DNA of 64,000 nucleotides. It comes from Ensifer sp. LCM 4579 (GTDB lineage: Bacteria > Pseudomonadota > Alphaproteobacteria > Rhizobiales > Rhizobiaceae). A program made the translations under genes and the position numbers. Under the pieces are notes generated by a model. The model worked only from the letters and a program-made list of their open reading frames with translations. It was not told the origin of the DNA and made no database searches. The stretch lies in contig NZ_MDDV01000013.1 of assembly GCF_001854885.1 (NCBI RefSeq), positions 253,855 through 317,854 of the forward strand, written 5' to 3'. Of this stretch, positions 42,469 through 51,528 are shown piece after piece (positions within the stretch are counted from its first letter, which is position 1; every line of letters begins with the position of its first letter).

Positions 42469-43718
42469 TGAGCAGTAGGTCTGCAGTGCCGCGTGCTGAA
42501 AATCCGCAACCGGCGCCGCTTGCGGTTAGCTTGAGCGGCCAGGCGCTCTCGGCCGAAGAGCTCGACGGGTTTTCGCCGCGCCTGCAGTCCGTCGCCAGAA
42601 CAGGCGCACCGCAGCGGGTGATGATGCTCGGACTGCGCGGAATTCCGAATGTGCAGGGCGGCGTCGAAAAGCATGTCGAAATGCTTGCGGCCAAGCTGGC
42701 GGCGCAAGGGTGCGAGATAGAGGTTGTGGGGCGGCGGCGCTATCTGGCGCAGTCCTCACTTTCGTCCCTGGACGGGGTCCGCGTCTTTCCCATCTGGGCG
42801 CCCCGGAGGATGGCGCTCGAAGCGATCGTGCACACTTTCCTCGGCGTGTGTTTCGCCGCACTTCGGCGTCCCGATATTCTGCACATCCACGCGATCGGCC
42901 CGGCTCTGATGGTGCCGCTCGCGCGGCTGTTCGGCTTGAAAGTTGTCGTCACCCATCACGGCTATGACTATGACCGGCAGAAATGGGGCGGCTTTGCCAA
43001 GAGCATGCTGAAACTCGGTGAGCGTCTGGGCATGAGGCTTGCGCATGGGCGCATCGCGATTTCGGGAGAAATCGTGGAGACGATGGGTGCGCGCTATCGC
43101 GTGCCCGTCTCCTTCGTGCCAAATGGCGTTGCCGTCCCGTCACTGTGCGGCGAGAGCGGCGTTCTCGAGGAGTTCGGACTGGCGCGACGCCGTTATGTGC
43201 TGCTTGCGGCACGGCTGGTGCCGGAAAAGCGACAGATCGACCTGATCCAGGCTTTCGCAAAGCTTCGTGATGCCGGCTTCAAGCTCGTGCTGGCGGGCGG
43301 TGCCGAATTCGAGACGCCCTATGTACGACAGGTGAGGGCGGTGGCGAGCAATGTACCTGGCGTCGTCCTTACGGGCTTCCAGGCCGGCGACCGGCTAACG
43401 GATCTCTTCGCCAATGCGGCGCTCTTCGTCCTGCCTTCAAGTCACGAGGGAATGCCGATAGCGCTGCTGGAGGCGATGGCCTATGGGTTGCCGGTGCTGG
43501 CGAGCGACATCATCGCCAATCGCGAGCTTGGCCTACCGGCCGAAGACTATTTTCCCCTCGGCGATATAGAGGCACTCTCCGCGGCGATTGCCGGCAAGCT
43601 TGAGACTCTGCCGGGCGAAGAAGAGGTTCTCGCCCGCATGGCGCATGTCGAAGCGACCCATAGCTGGACGAGCGTCGCGCAGAAGACGCTTGCCGTCTAT
43701 GGGGCGCTGAATCGATAG
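42468..43718 (+). CDS. Glycosyltransferase family 4 protein (second)
   Basis: 416 residues, GT-B. An unusual N-terminal extension of about 50 residues precedes VMMLGLRGIPNVQGGVEKHVEML. HAIGPALMVPLARLFGLKVVVTHHGYDYDRQKWG near 150, donor-side VLLAARLVPEKRQIDLIQAF near 250 and LFVLPSSHEGMPIALLEAMA near 325 complete the GT4 pattern. Preceded by a gap of 125 bases with a palindrome and the shared CTTAACAATCA motif, so it may have its own promoter. Substrate unknown. Confidence 0.88.
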   Translation: MSSRSAVPRAENPQPAPLAVSLSGQALSAEELDGFSPRLQSVARTGAPQRVMMLGLRGIPNVQGGVEKHVEMLAAKLAAQGCEIEVVGRRRYLAQSSLSSLDGVRVFPIWAPRRMALEAIVHTFLGVCFAALRRPDILHIHAIGPALMVPLARLFGLKVVVTHHGYDYDRQKWGGFAKSMLKLGERLGMRLAHGRIAISGEIVETMGARYRVPVSFVPNGVAVPSLCGESGVLEEFGLARRRYVLLAARLVPEKRQIDLIQAFAKLRDAGFKLVLAGGAEFETPYVRQVRAVASNVPGVVLTGFQAGDRLTDLFANAALFVLPSSHEGMPIALLEAMAYGLPVLASDIIANRELGLPAEDYFPLGDIEALSAAIAGKLETLPGEEEVLARMAHVEATHSWTSVAQKTLAVYGALNR

Positions 43719-43731
43719 GGAAGGCAGTCGA

Positions 43732-44127
43732 ATGATGAATTTCAGGCGCGCTGTCTCCCTTGTCGCATGGCTTCTGCTTGCTGTGGTCGTCTATTCCACG
43801 CTGTCGCCGGTCGGCATGCGGCCGCATATCGGAAATTGGGTGCAATTCGAAAGGTTCGGTGCCTACGGGGGGCTCGGGCTCAGTTTTGCCATTGCCTATC
43901 CGAGGCGGAGGGGGCTTGTTCTGACAATGCTGCTGGCCGGCGCAGCCGGTCTTGAGCTGCTGCAGATGGTTTCGCCCGACCGGCACGCGCGGTTCAGCGA
44001 TCTTGCAGTCAAGATGGCAGGCACGGCATGTGGCGTATGCGTGGCGTGGTTCTCTGTCCGCTATGCGCAGCGATTCCGGCTGGCCAAGGCTGGAGCGGTG
44101 CGGAATGTAAATTCTGACAGGTCGTGA
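43732..44127 (+). CDS. VanZ-like membrane protein
   Basis: 131 residues with four membrane segments: VSLVAWLLLAVVVYSTLSPV, ERFGAYGGLGLSFAIAY, GLVLTMLLAGAAGLELLQMV and LAVKMAGTACGVCVAWFSV. The H-x-x-H/FSDL pattern DRHARFSDLAVK is the VanZ signature region. VanZ-like proteins are often encoded in polysaccharide loci; role unknown. Its stop overlaps the GTG start of the next gene (GTGA). Confidence 0.8.
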   Translation: MMNFRRAVSLVAWLLLAVVVYSTLSPVGMRPHIGNWVQFERFGAYGGLGLSFAIAYPRRRGLVLTMLLAGAAGLELLQMVSPDRHARFSDLAVKMAGTACGVCVAWFSVRYAQRFRLAKAGAVRNVNSDRS

Positions 44128-45140
44128 GCCGAGGGGGCATCTTGACTATATCCGTCATTATCAAGACCTTGAATGAGGAAAAACGCATTGCCGCGACGAT
44201 CGAAAGCGCACTCGCGGCGCTGGAAGGCAAGGGCGGCGAGATCATCGTCGCCGACAGCGGCTCGGCCGATCGCACAACCGAGATCGCCGCGCGTTATCCC
44301 GTCATCGTCGCGCAGATTGCTCCGCCTGCGCGGCCGAGCTGCGGGATCGGTCCGCAACTGGGCTTTCAATATTCCCAGGGCGAATATGTCTGCCTCATCG
44401 ATGGAGACATGCTGCTGGATGACGGCTTTCTCGACGACGCCGTCCGCTTTCTTGCCGACAATCCCGCGATTGCCGGCGTGACGGGGCACGTCGAGGAGAT
44501 GCACGTCGCCAATCTCGAATTCGCGCGACGTGTCAACCGCAACGCACCCGAGAACCGCACGGGACGGATAGATCGCATGAACGGCGGGGGCCTCTATCGG
44601 CGTTGCGCGATCGAGGAGGTCGGCTATTTCTCGGATCGGAACCTGCATGGTTACGAGGAATTCGATCTCGGCATAAGGCTGCGAAACGCCGGTTGGGGAC
44701 TCCATCGCCTCGACCGCCGTTTCGTCCAGCACTTCGGCCACAGCGTGAATTCCTATCGGCTTCTGGTTCGCCGCTGGAAGAGCAAATATCTCTTCGGGAT
44801 CGGCGAGCTCCTGCGCGCCTCGCTCGGGAAGCCCTATTTCCCTGAGCTCTTGAGGGAACTGCCGGAGCTCAGGCTTTGGGCACTCGTCGACCTCTGGTGG
44901 CTCTTTTGTCTTGGGCTTCTCCTGTTCCTGCCCGATAAGATCATGGCGCTAACTGCTGTCGTCGCCATGCTGCTTGGCCTCGTTACGCTGGCGAGCGTCA
45001 AGAAGCGCAGCCTCGGCATGGGCCTTTATACCGTCGTCGCCTGGTTCTTCCATGCCGCCGCTCTGCCGGCCGGCTTGCTTCGGAGCCGCCAACGGCCGGA
45101 CGCGCCGATCGAGAGCAGAATACTCGGAAAGCGGGCATGA
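44124..45140 (+). CDS. Glycosyltransferase family 2 protein
   Basis: 338 residues, GT-A. TISVIIKTLNEEKRIAATIESAL at residue 8, EIIVADSGSADRTTEIA near 38, CLIDGDMLLDDGFLDDAVRF near 90 (DGD metal motif), HGYEEFDLGIRLRNAGWGLHRL near 175 (acceptor E-D). The last 100 residues contain two or three membrane helices that anchor it (LWALVDLWWLFCLGLLLFL). GTG 44124 overlaps the VanZ stop. Sugar donor unknown. Confidence 0.9.
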   Translation: MSRGGILTISVIIKTLNEEKRIAATIESALAALEGKGGEIIVADSGSADRTTEIAARYPVIVAQIAPPARPSCGIGPQLGFQYSQGEYVCLIDGDMLLDDGFLDDAVRFLADNPAIAGVTGHVEEMHVANLEFARRVNRNAPENRTGRIDRMNGGGLYRRCAIEEVGYFSDRNLHGYEEFDLGIRLRNAGWGLHRLDRRFVQHFGHSVNSYRLLVRRWKSKYLFGIGELLRASLGKPYFPELLRELPELRLWALVDLWWLFCLGLLLFLPDKIMALTAVVAMLLGLVTLASVKKRSLGMGLYTVVAWFFHAAALPAGLLRSRQRPDAPIESRILGKRA

Positions 45141-47314
45141 AGATCGCCCGCCTTATCGCCGCGGCGGCGATTTCCTGCGGCTGTTGGGCACCCTTGGCGG
45201 GCGCCTCTGATGAATGGGTACCCGTTCGCGAAATCTCGCTTGAAATGAAGGCCGGAAGCCCGCTCGACTTTTCGGCCTTCCTGCCGAACGGGTCGATCGA
45301 TGCTGGGCATCGCCTGGTCGCCGGAGCCGGTGGACGGCTGGCCTATGCGACTACGCCGGAAGAGCCGGTCCGGATGTTCTGCGCCTCGCTGGCCTGGAGC
45401 CCGGCGTCCGGCGGCTTTCCGGATCATGACGGCGCCGACCGCTATGCGCGCCAGCTTGCGCTCCATGGCTACAATATTGCGCGGCTTCACTTCACCGATG
45501 CAAGCCTGATGCACAATCGTCGGAAGGATTTCGATTTCGATCCGGAGACACTCGACCGCATCCATTATCTGCTCGCGGCGCTGAAGCGCAACGGCATCTA
45601 CTGGATCATCGACGGTGTTTCATCGTCGCGCGGCGCCTATGGCGGCCACGACGACCGCTGGGAGGCGAATGGCGACCTTAAGCTCCGCCTGCATCTCGAC
45701 GAGGAGGCATTCCAGCACTGGAAGACGCTGCAGGAGAGATTTCTTGCGCTGGTCAATCCCTATACCGGGACTGCGCCAATTCGCGACGAAGCGCTGGCGC
45801 TCGTAATCCTGGCCAATGAAAACGGCATCGAGTTCGACAGCGTCGTGCACGAGCGTCCCGGCAAACCTCATTACGAAGGGGCGCTCGCCGCTCCCTTCAA
45901 CCGCTGGCTCGCAAGGCGCTACCGGTCGACCGGCGCCCTGGCGCAGGCCTGGGGAGACCTCGGCGACGGCGAACGGCTCGAAGCGGGAACGGTGGAGCTC
46001 CCGGCCGACCGCTATCGGGATGGCGCGCGCATGCGCGACCTGCAGGCGTTCTTCATTGAAATGGAACAGGCTTCCGTCGCCCGAATGAGCAAGGTATTGC
46101 GCGACCTTGGCTATCGGGGCCTGATCAGCAGCTACAACAATTGGCCGACGGTGCAGACGGATTTGACCCGGCATGATCTCGAAGCGGTCACGATGAACAC
46201 CTATCACGATTGGGTTGGCGGCTATGCTCCGGGCAGCGCCCTGTTGCAGGCGAGTTCCATCGATGACGGCGCCAATTACATGCGGATGGCGGCCGCCGCG
46301 CGCTGGTTTGGGAAGCCGTTTGTCGTCACTGAATACGACCATCTCTTCTGGAACCGCTACCGCTACGAGGCCGGCCTCGTCATGCCGGCCTATGCCGCTC
46401 TTCAGGGCTGGGACGCGCTCTGCCGTCACGGCCACGGACCGATCGCGCTCGCCTATGGCGAACCCTATCCGCACAAGCGTGCAATGCTTCCCTATGCGAT
46501 CGCTCTCGATCCGGTCGCCCGTGCCGGCGAGACGCTCGCCGCGCTCATCTATCGCCGGGGTGATGTCGCCGAGTCGGGCATTGAGATACCCTTTGCGGTG
46601 CGCGGCGAGCAGGATCTTTCTAAGGACATGCAGGCCCGGGAGCCGGAGCGGCTGACGGATTTGGCGCTGGTCGGCAGGATCGGATTGCTCCGGGAGGATG
46701 ACTTGCACGGCGAAATCGGTGTCGGCCAGCCGCGCCCTGACGATGCCGGGGGCGTTATGGAGCACTTGCGCAGCAGCGGGCGCCTGCCCCCCGGCAATCG
46801 CACCGACATCGCACATGGGCGCTACGAGAGCGATACCGGAGAGATTCTGCTCGATCGCTCGACCGGACAACTCCGGATATCGACGCCCGCGACCGAAGCG
46901 GCGGCGTTTTCCTCGCTGCGCGAGCCGATCGATCTGGGCACGCTCCGTATCGAACAGGCGGACGGCAATGGCCTCGTCGCGCTTTCGGTGATCGACGGCG
47001 ACAACACCCTTAACGAGAGTCGCCGGCTGCTCTTGATATTCGCCACGGATGCCCAGAATACCGACATGGTCTTTCGCGATAGCGAGGAGCGCATCATTGA
47101 AGACTTCGGCAGGCTGCCGGTCCTGATCCGCAAGGGCCGTGTCGACTTGGCCCTGTCGAGGACGGCGGCAAAGTGGCGCGTCTCGCCCGTTGGTCTCGAC
47201 GGAACCGTCTATCCGCCGGTGCACGCGGGTACCGGTGCCGTCACCTTCCGCCTTTCCAACGACACGCCCTATGGGCCGACGACCTACTTCCTCATCGAGC
47301 TCGAGGGTGGCTGA
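45137..47314 (+). CDS. Secreted glycoside hydrolase (clan GH-A TIM-barrel type)
   Basis: 725 residues with a signal peptide (IARLIAAAAISCGCWAPLAGA, residues 3-23). The barrel shows GYNIARLHFTDASLMH near residue 113, catalytic acid/base E228 in LANENGIEF, and nucleophile E399 in FVVTEYDHLFWNRYR, the clan A arrangement. The C-terminal part (about 550-725) looks beta-rich. Its ATG overlaps the GT2 stop (ATGA), so it is part of the EPS operon and may trim or degrade the same polymer in the periplasm. The exact GH family is not certain. Confidence 0.8.
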   Translation: MKIARLIAAAAISCGCWAPLAGASDEWVPVREISLEMKAGSPLDFSAFLPNGSIDAGHRLVAGAGGRLAYATTPEEPVRMFCASLAWSPASGGFPDHDGADRYARQLALHGYNIARLHFTDASLMHNRRKDFDFDPETLDRIHYLLAALKRNGIYWIIDGVSSSRGAYGGHDDRWEANGDLKLRLHLDEEAFQHWKTLQERFLALVNPYTGTAPIRDEALALVILANENGIEFDSVVHERPGKPHYEGALAAPFNRWLARRYRSTGALAQAWGDLGDGERLEAGTVELPADRYRDGARMRDLQAFFIEMEQASVARMSKVLRDLGYRGLISSYNNWPTVQTDLTRHDLEAVTMNTYHDWVGGYAPGSALLQASSIDDGANYMRMAAAARWFGKPFVVTEYDHLFWNRYRYEAGLVMPAYAALQGWDALCRHGHGPIALAYGEPYPHKRAMLPYAIALDPVARAGETLAALIYRRGDVAESGIEIPFAVRGEQDLSKDMQAREPERLTDLALVGRIGLLREDDLHGEIGVGQPRPDDAGGVMEHLRSSGRLPPGNRTDIAHGRYESDTGEILLDRSTGQLRISTPATEAAAFSSLREPIDLGTLRIEQADGNGLVALSVIDGDNTLNESRRLLLIFATDAQNTDMVFRDSEERIIEDFGRLPVLIRKGRVDLALSRTAAKWRVSPVGLDGTVYPPVHAGTGAVTFRLSNDTPYGPTTYFLIELEGG

Positions 47315-47507
47315 TATCCCGGGCCAGAATGCTGGCTGGGTCCGAAAACGGATCCGATTTCCGGAAAGCTCTAAGCGCCAATCCAACGAGTGACAGCGAC
47401 CTTTGCGCCTCTGCAAAGACGCGCGGCGCTGTAGGCGATTGCATTTCCTTGCCTAACCTGATTTCTGATGCGGCGTCGGCCGGAGGGTCGATGAGAGGCG
47501 GGTATGG

Positions 47508-48539
47508 GTGACGCGACTGATGGATGGTTTGCCCGAGATCATCGGCAAGGCCTGGTGGCCGAACCAGAGCACGAGGCTAGGGGCGACGTTTTTCGTGCGC
47601 CGGGCTTTCCCTTGGCTCGGCCGCTATCTTGGAGATAAACCGCTTGTATCGACCCTGTCTCCGCGGATCGAAGGTGTCGTTTCCTGGGGCGGGCGCATTC
47701 CGGCAAAGACGGCGATGGCGATCGCCGGTGCCCGACGGCTGCCGCATTGGCACCTGGAGGACGGTTTCCTGCGTTCGGTCGGCCTCGGCAAAGACGGTGC
47801 CGCTCCGGTCTCGATCATTGCCGACGACCTGGCGCTGCCGGTCGACGGCGGTCGGGCATCGCGCCTTGAACTGTTGATCGCCGAGGCGGCGGGTGGCGGG
47901 CACGACGCCGCCGGAAAGCAGATCCGCGAGCGTATGGTTCGCCATAGGCTTTCGAAATACAACAACCTGCCGCATCGCCAGCCACAGATCGAGCGTGGCA
48001 GAAGCCGGCGCATCCTCCTCGTCGACCAGGTCCTGGGCGACGTCTCGGTCGAACGGGCGCTTGGCAGTCGTCGCTCCTTCGACCGGATGCTCGACGAAGC
48101 TCTCGCGAGCGGCGCGCAGTGCATCGTTCGCACCCATCCGGACGTGATGGCCGGCTATCGGAAAGGCTACATGACCGAGCGCGCAGCCCGAACACGCGGC
48201 GTGATCCTGCTCGCCGACAAAGTCTCGGTCGCCTCCATCCTCGATGTCGTCGACGAGGTCTGGACGGTCTCCAGCCAGATGGGTTTCGATGCCCTGCTGC
48301 GGGGGATGCCTGTCCGCTCCTATGCCGTGCCCTTTTATGCCGGATGGGGACTGACGGATGACCGTGCAGGGCCGGCCGCGCAAGCGGCACTGGCGCGCCG
48401 GGCGGCGCGCCCATCGATCGAAGCGCTGACGGCTGCAGCGCTTGCGCTATATCCCAGTTATCGCAATCCGGCGACTTGGCAACCGATGGACGTATTTGGG
48501 GCAATCGATCTTCTGGTCGCCGCGATCGAGCGATCCTGA
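47508..48539 (+). CDS. KpsC-like capsule polysaccharide Kdo transferase
   Basis: 343 residues resembling one KpsC/LipB-type module: WHLEDGFLRSVGLGKDGAAPVSIIADDLAL near residue 80, QCIVRTHPDVMAGYRKGY near 205, WTVSSQMGFDALLRGMPVRSYAVPFYAGWGLTDDR near 255. KpsC adds a beta-Kdo linker to a lysophospholipid for capsule export. True KpsC has two such modules (about 650-700 residues), so this single-module protein is shorter than expected and may act alone or with another Kdo transferase. GTG 47508 is used; ATG 47520 is an alternative. Confidence 0.82.
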   Translation: MTRLMDGLPEIIGKAWWPNQSTRLGATFFVRRAFPWLGRYLGDKPLVSTLSPRIEGVVSWGGRIPAKTAMAIAGARRLPHWHLEDGFLRSVGLGKDGAAPVSIIADDLALPVDGGRASRLELLIAEAAGGGHDAAGKQIRERMVRHRLSKYNNLPHRQPQIERGRSRRILLVDQVLGDVSVERALGSRRSFDRMLDEALASGAQCIVRTHPDVMAGYRKGYMTERAARTRGVILLADKVSVASILDVVDEVWTVSSQMGFDALLRGMPVRSYAVPFYAGWGLTDDRAGPAAQAALARRAARPSIEALTAAALALYPSYRNPATWQPMDVFGAIDLLVAAIERS

Positions 48540-48871
48540 CGGACGCCGGCTATGCGATTGCCTGTCGACCGCACTTGGTACAAGCCGCGTTATTGGCTTG
48601 AACGGCGCTCCCTTACATCTTGGAGGATGGCAACGTGCCAGCGGCTGGAGCCGCTGGCACGATTACCTAGGGCATCATGCCCGAGGCTGCCTTGCACCCA
48701 CGCATAGACTGTAAGCTGTTCCGTCCATCTTGGGCTACCGCCTTGCGGTTGGTCTCGTATCCGCTCTGCGAAATTCCTATACGCTGAGCGCACAATAGCG
48801 AATGCACCCTGGCTCAGGTCACCGCGAGGGCGGGGATGCGGCCATCAATCTGCATAGCTTCAGAAGGTGCT
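48540..48871. other. Intergenic stretch between EPS and Tad genes with a perfect palindrome
   Basis: No supported gene. The main feature is a palindrome at 48635-48660. Most of the rest is unremarkable. The KpsC-like gene reads in from the left; the TadE-type operon ends here from the right (stop at 48872), so the two units are convergent. Confidence 0.6.
48635..48660. terminator. 26-base perfect palindrome, likely bidirectional terminator
   Basis: GTGCCAGCGGCT and AGCCGCTGGCAC pair perfectly around GG. It lies between two convergent transcription units. There is no T-run on either side, so termination is inferred and a protein-binding site is possible. Confidence 0.5.
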
Positions 48872-49438
48872 CTAGCCATATGTGATGGTATCGCCATTTC
48901 TTGGGCGAATGAAGAAATGCTGATCATATTGGTAGGCGCCGCCACCGGTGAAGCTCTCGAACAGACCGGAGAAGATCGTGTCGAGCTTGTAGTGGACGCG
49001 GGTCACGACCATTTGGACGCCCTTCTCCTTCAGTTTCTTCGGCACTTCTACCGGAGACTCCTCGCCCGCGGAAAGCGGTTGCGTGCCGTAGGCGGCCGAC
49101 CAACTGACGGTCGCCTTGCCGTTGTTCGCGATGTCGACGACACACAAGAGGATCGTCAGATCGCCCACCTCATAGGGCTGTAGGATGGAACTGACGCCCG
49201 AAAGAATGGTACTGACGCTCGCCTTGGTCCAAGTGCTCTGCATGGCAATGATTTCGCTGGTCGTCGTTGAGACCTGAGCGACCTTGCGGCGAACCGTCAG
49301 CCCCTGTCCGAGATCGACGAGACCGGCAAGCAGGAGCAGCATGAGCGGCAGCAGCAGTGCGAACTCGATTCCCGCAGCGCCCTCGCGGCGCTTGCGGAAA
49401 CGCTTGAACAGGATGGCGGAAGGTCTGGGGGATTTCAT
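48872..49438 (-). CDS. TadE/TadG-type pilus assembly protein
   Basis: 188 residues. The prepilin-like N-terminus RREGAAGIEFALLLPLMLLLLAGLVDLGQGL has the IEFAL core and a single membrane helix at residues 20-45, characteristic of TadE-type pseudopilins. The rest is extracytoplasmic. It is last in the unit TadG-like, TadE-like, TadE-like; the gap to the preceding gene is nine bases. Function as minor pilin in a Flp/Tad pilus is inferred from the family. Confidence 0.85.
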   Translation of the reverse strand: MKSPRPSAILFKRFRKRREGAAGIEFALLLPLMLLLLAGLVDLGQGLTVRRKVAQVSTTTSEIIAMQSTWTKASVSTILSGVSSILQPYEVGDLTILLCVVDIANNGKATVSWSAAYGTQPLSAGEESPVEVPKKLKEKGVQMVVTRVHYKLDTIFSGLFESFTGGGAYQYDQHFFIRPRNGDTITYG

Positions 49439-49447
49439 CCGGCGTCC

Positions 49448-49978
49448 TCAAAACGGTTCGTTGCGGAGCAATGCGGAAGCGCCAAGCAGGTAGCTGCCGT
49501 CGGCAAGCGTATGACTCGAGAGCGCATAGAGATTGACGATTGGAGACCAGGGCAGGAAGGCCTGAACGAGAACATAGTCGCTGCCGCGGCCGATATCGAA
49601 GTTCTCGGTTATTGTTACCGTGCCGCTGTTGCCAATGGTTTTCATGGCCCCACTCGACGTGGCGCCGGTCACCGTGTTCACGGCGACGAGAAGGTTCTTC
49701 TCGCAGTTGAGCACATAGGCGAGATTGCTGCAAATCTCCGCTTTGAATCCGGATATGCCCATTTTCCCCTGGCTTGCCTGTCCCGTTCTGATCAATCGCG
49801 CGGACTTGTGCACCGAAGCGTCAAGCGCCGAATCGATAAAGAAGACCGCGCCGAGTTCGAGAATGCCGAAGATGAGAATGAAGAGAGGCAGCGCCACCAG
49901 CGCAAACTCGATCGCAGCGACTCCCTCCCTGTCTTGCAGCAGGCGACGCAGAAGGTGCATGGTTGGGCTCGTCCTCAT
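49448..49978 (-). CDS. TadE-type pseudopilin
   Basis: 176 residues. LLRRLLQDREGVAAIEFALV is followed by the hydrophobic helix (ALPLFILIFGILELGAVFF). The ATG at 49978 overlaps the stop of the upstream TadG-like gene (ATGA), which decides the start. The two conserved cysteines lie near CSNLAYVLNCEKN, possibly a disulfide. Probably part of the pilus that also contains the neighbouring TadE-like and TadG-like proteins. Confidence 0.85.
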   Translation of the reverse strand: MRTSPTMHLLRRLLQDREGVAAIEFALVALPLFILIFGILELGAVFFIDSALDASVHKSARLIRTGQASQGKMGISGFKAEICSNLAYVLNCEKNLLVAVNTVTGATSSGAMKTIGNSGTVTITENFDIGRGSDYVLVQAFLPWSPIVNLYALSSHTLADGSYLLGASALLRNEPF

Positions 49979-51327
49979 TGTGTGAGTCGGACCGACGTCA
50001 GGTACTGCGTGAACAGTGTGGAGAGCCCGGCGGCGATGTCTTTTTCGGACGCGGCCGGGATATAGAGGTTGCCCGAGGAGGCGCAATCCTGCAGCGCGGT
50101 CGGGATATAGTCGTGGCGGCTGGTGCCACTGCTGACACCGCTGCGCAACTTGCCGCCCCAGAGTGATGTCCAAACGCTGCTGTTCATCGTCTGGGCAAGG
50201 GTTGCGTTGTATCCCCAATCCTGCGGAATTGCGAGGTACTCTGTGTAGAGAACCGCCAAGGTTGCGCCATTGTTCTTCAAATAGTCACACCACGCGGGAT
50301 TGAGCGGCGCCACCCTCCCGCGATATTGCGCGGTGAGTACCCAGTTGCGCTCAGATTGGACTCCATCCGTCAGTAGAAGTACGAGCTTGAGTGGCGAACT
50401 GGCAGAGGTTCCATCGCCTGCTGTTCCAACCATATTCCTAAGTGTCTTCAAGGCGACCTGAAAATATGTGGCCGTCGTTGATGTCGCGCTGGTGAGGCCG
50501 CTGCTGTCGTCGGAGAGCTTCTTTCGCGCGGCGTTGGTCGAGTAGGTCGGAGCGAGGACTTGGGAGGTCGTTTCCCCGAGGGCGTAGAGGCCGACCTTGA
50601 TCCGCTTATGGTCCTCGTCGGCCTTGTCGATCATGTCGAGCACCTCTTCGACCGCATCGAGTGCGACGTCGGTGCGAAGCTTTACCCCGAGGCTTTTGAT
50701 GTAGTCGTAGTAGGTTGAAGCGATCACCGGGCCCGTCTTGTTCTTTTTTACAGGATCGCCAGCGCTGTGGCAGGCGAATTCGCAATTTATGTTGGGGTCG
50801 GCGCGCAATTGCGCTTGCCCCTCGGACGTGGCCGCCAGCAGCATCGAGGGTGATTTGTCGAGGACGATATAGACCTCGAGATATGAGGTTGCGGGTCCTT
50901 CGATGGCGCTGACGACGCCGACAGGGACGCTGTTGATATTCGCCAGGGTCATCAGGGTCGTGGGTACCGTGCCGCTGGCGGAGGCCCTGATCGTATGCCC
51001 GTCCTTGTCCACCGTGATTTCGGTGAGGTCGTAGGTGGAGCCGCTGCGGTCGGACTGGGCCTCGAACCACTGCTCGATCTTCTTGATGAGCTTGTCTTCA
51101 TCGTAGTCGTCGACCTGCTTGATGGCGGCCACGAGCGCGGCGTCGAGATCCGACTGCATCTTGCTCTGGACATTGTAGGCGCGTGTATAGTCCAGGCTGG
51201 CGCCGACTGCGAGCATCATCGGCACGAGACAGACTGCCACGGTAATGGCAACGTTGCCGCTCCTGTCGCTGACGACATTCGCCGTTCGCCCGCCGATCTG
51301 CCGCAAAAAACCGAAACCAAGACGCAT
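49975..51327 (-). CDS. TadG-like pilus protein with von Willebrand A domain
   Basis: 450 residues. An N-terminal pseudopilin-like helix (GNVAITVAVCLVPMMLAVGASLDY) precedes a VWA-type domain with the MIDAS motif D-K-S-P-S in IVLDKSPSM near residue 158 and LKLVLLLTDGVQS near 310. Cys pair CEFACHS may form a disulfide. TadG-like proteins join Flp pili or act at the cell surface. Its start codon lies inside an inverted repeat (51322-51391). First gene of the minus-strand operon. Confidence 0.85.
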   Translation of the reverse strand: MRLGFGFLRQIGGRTANVVSDRSGNVAITVAVCLVPMMLAVGASLDYTRAYNVQSKMQSDLDAALVAAIKQVDDYDEDKLIKKIEQWFEAQSDRSGSTYDLTEITVDKDGHTIRASASGTVPTTLMTLANINSVPVGVVSAIEGPATSYLEVYIVLDKSPSMLLAATSEGQAQLRADPNINCEFACHSAGDPVKKNKTGPVIASTYYDYIKSLGVKLRTDVALDAVEEVLDMIDKADEDHKRIKVGLYALGETTSQVLAPTYSTNAARKKLSDDSSGLTSATSTTATYFQVALKTLRNMVGTAGDGTSASSPLKLVLLLTDGVQSERNWVLTAQYRGRVAPLNPAWCDYLKNNGATLAVLYTEYLAIPQDWGYNATLAQTMNSSVWTSLWGGKLRSGVSSGTSRHDYIPTALQDCASSGNLYIPAASEKDIAAGLSTLFTQYLTSVRLTQ

Positions 51328-51391
51328 GAATTTTTGCCCAATAATGTCTCTTCGCGAACGGATGGTTCAACGCAAAACATTATTCATGCGT
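51322..51391 (-). repeat. Inverted repeats enclosing the TadG-like start codon
   Basis: ACGCATGAAT (51322-51331) pairs with ATTCATGCGT (51382-51391), and AATAATGT (51340-51347) pairs with ACATTATT (51377-51384). Together they allow a bulged hairpin in the transcript whose first arm holds the ATG start, which could hide it from ribosomes. Effect is inferred. Confidence 0.5.
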
Positions 51392-51528
51392 AAATTAGAG
51401 CCGCTTCCTCTGGCCGAATGACGCAAGCGTATCCGGATCACGCGGGAAAATGCCATTTCGTTTGGATTGGCCACGCCGGGGGCTATCACGCGAATACGCG
51501 CGCGCCTTCGCGAACGGTCCGCGAGTCT

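Noticed and set aside
45620..47416. Minus-strand frame of 598 codons antisense to the glycoside hydrolase
   Set aside because: The plus-strand gene has a signal peptide, catalytic residues and operon overlaps; the antisense frame has none.
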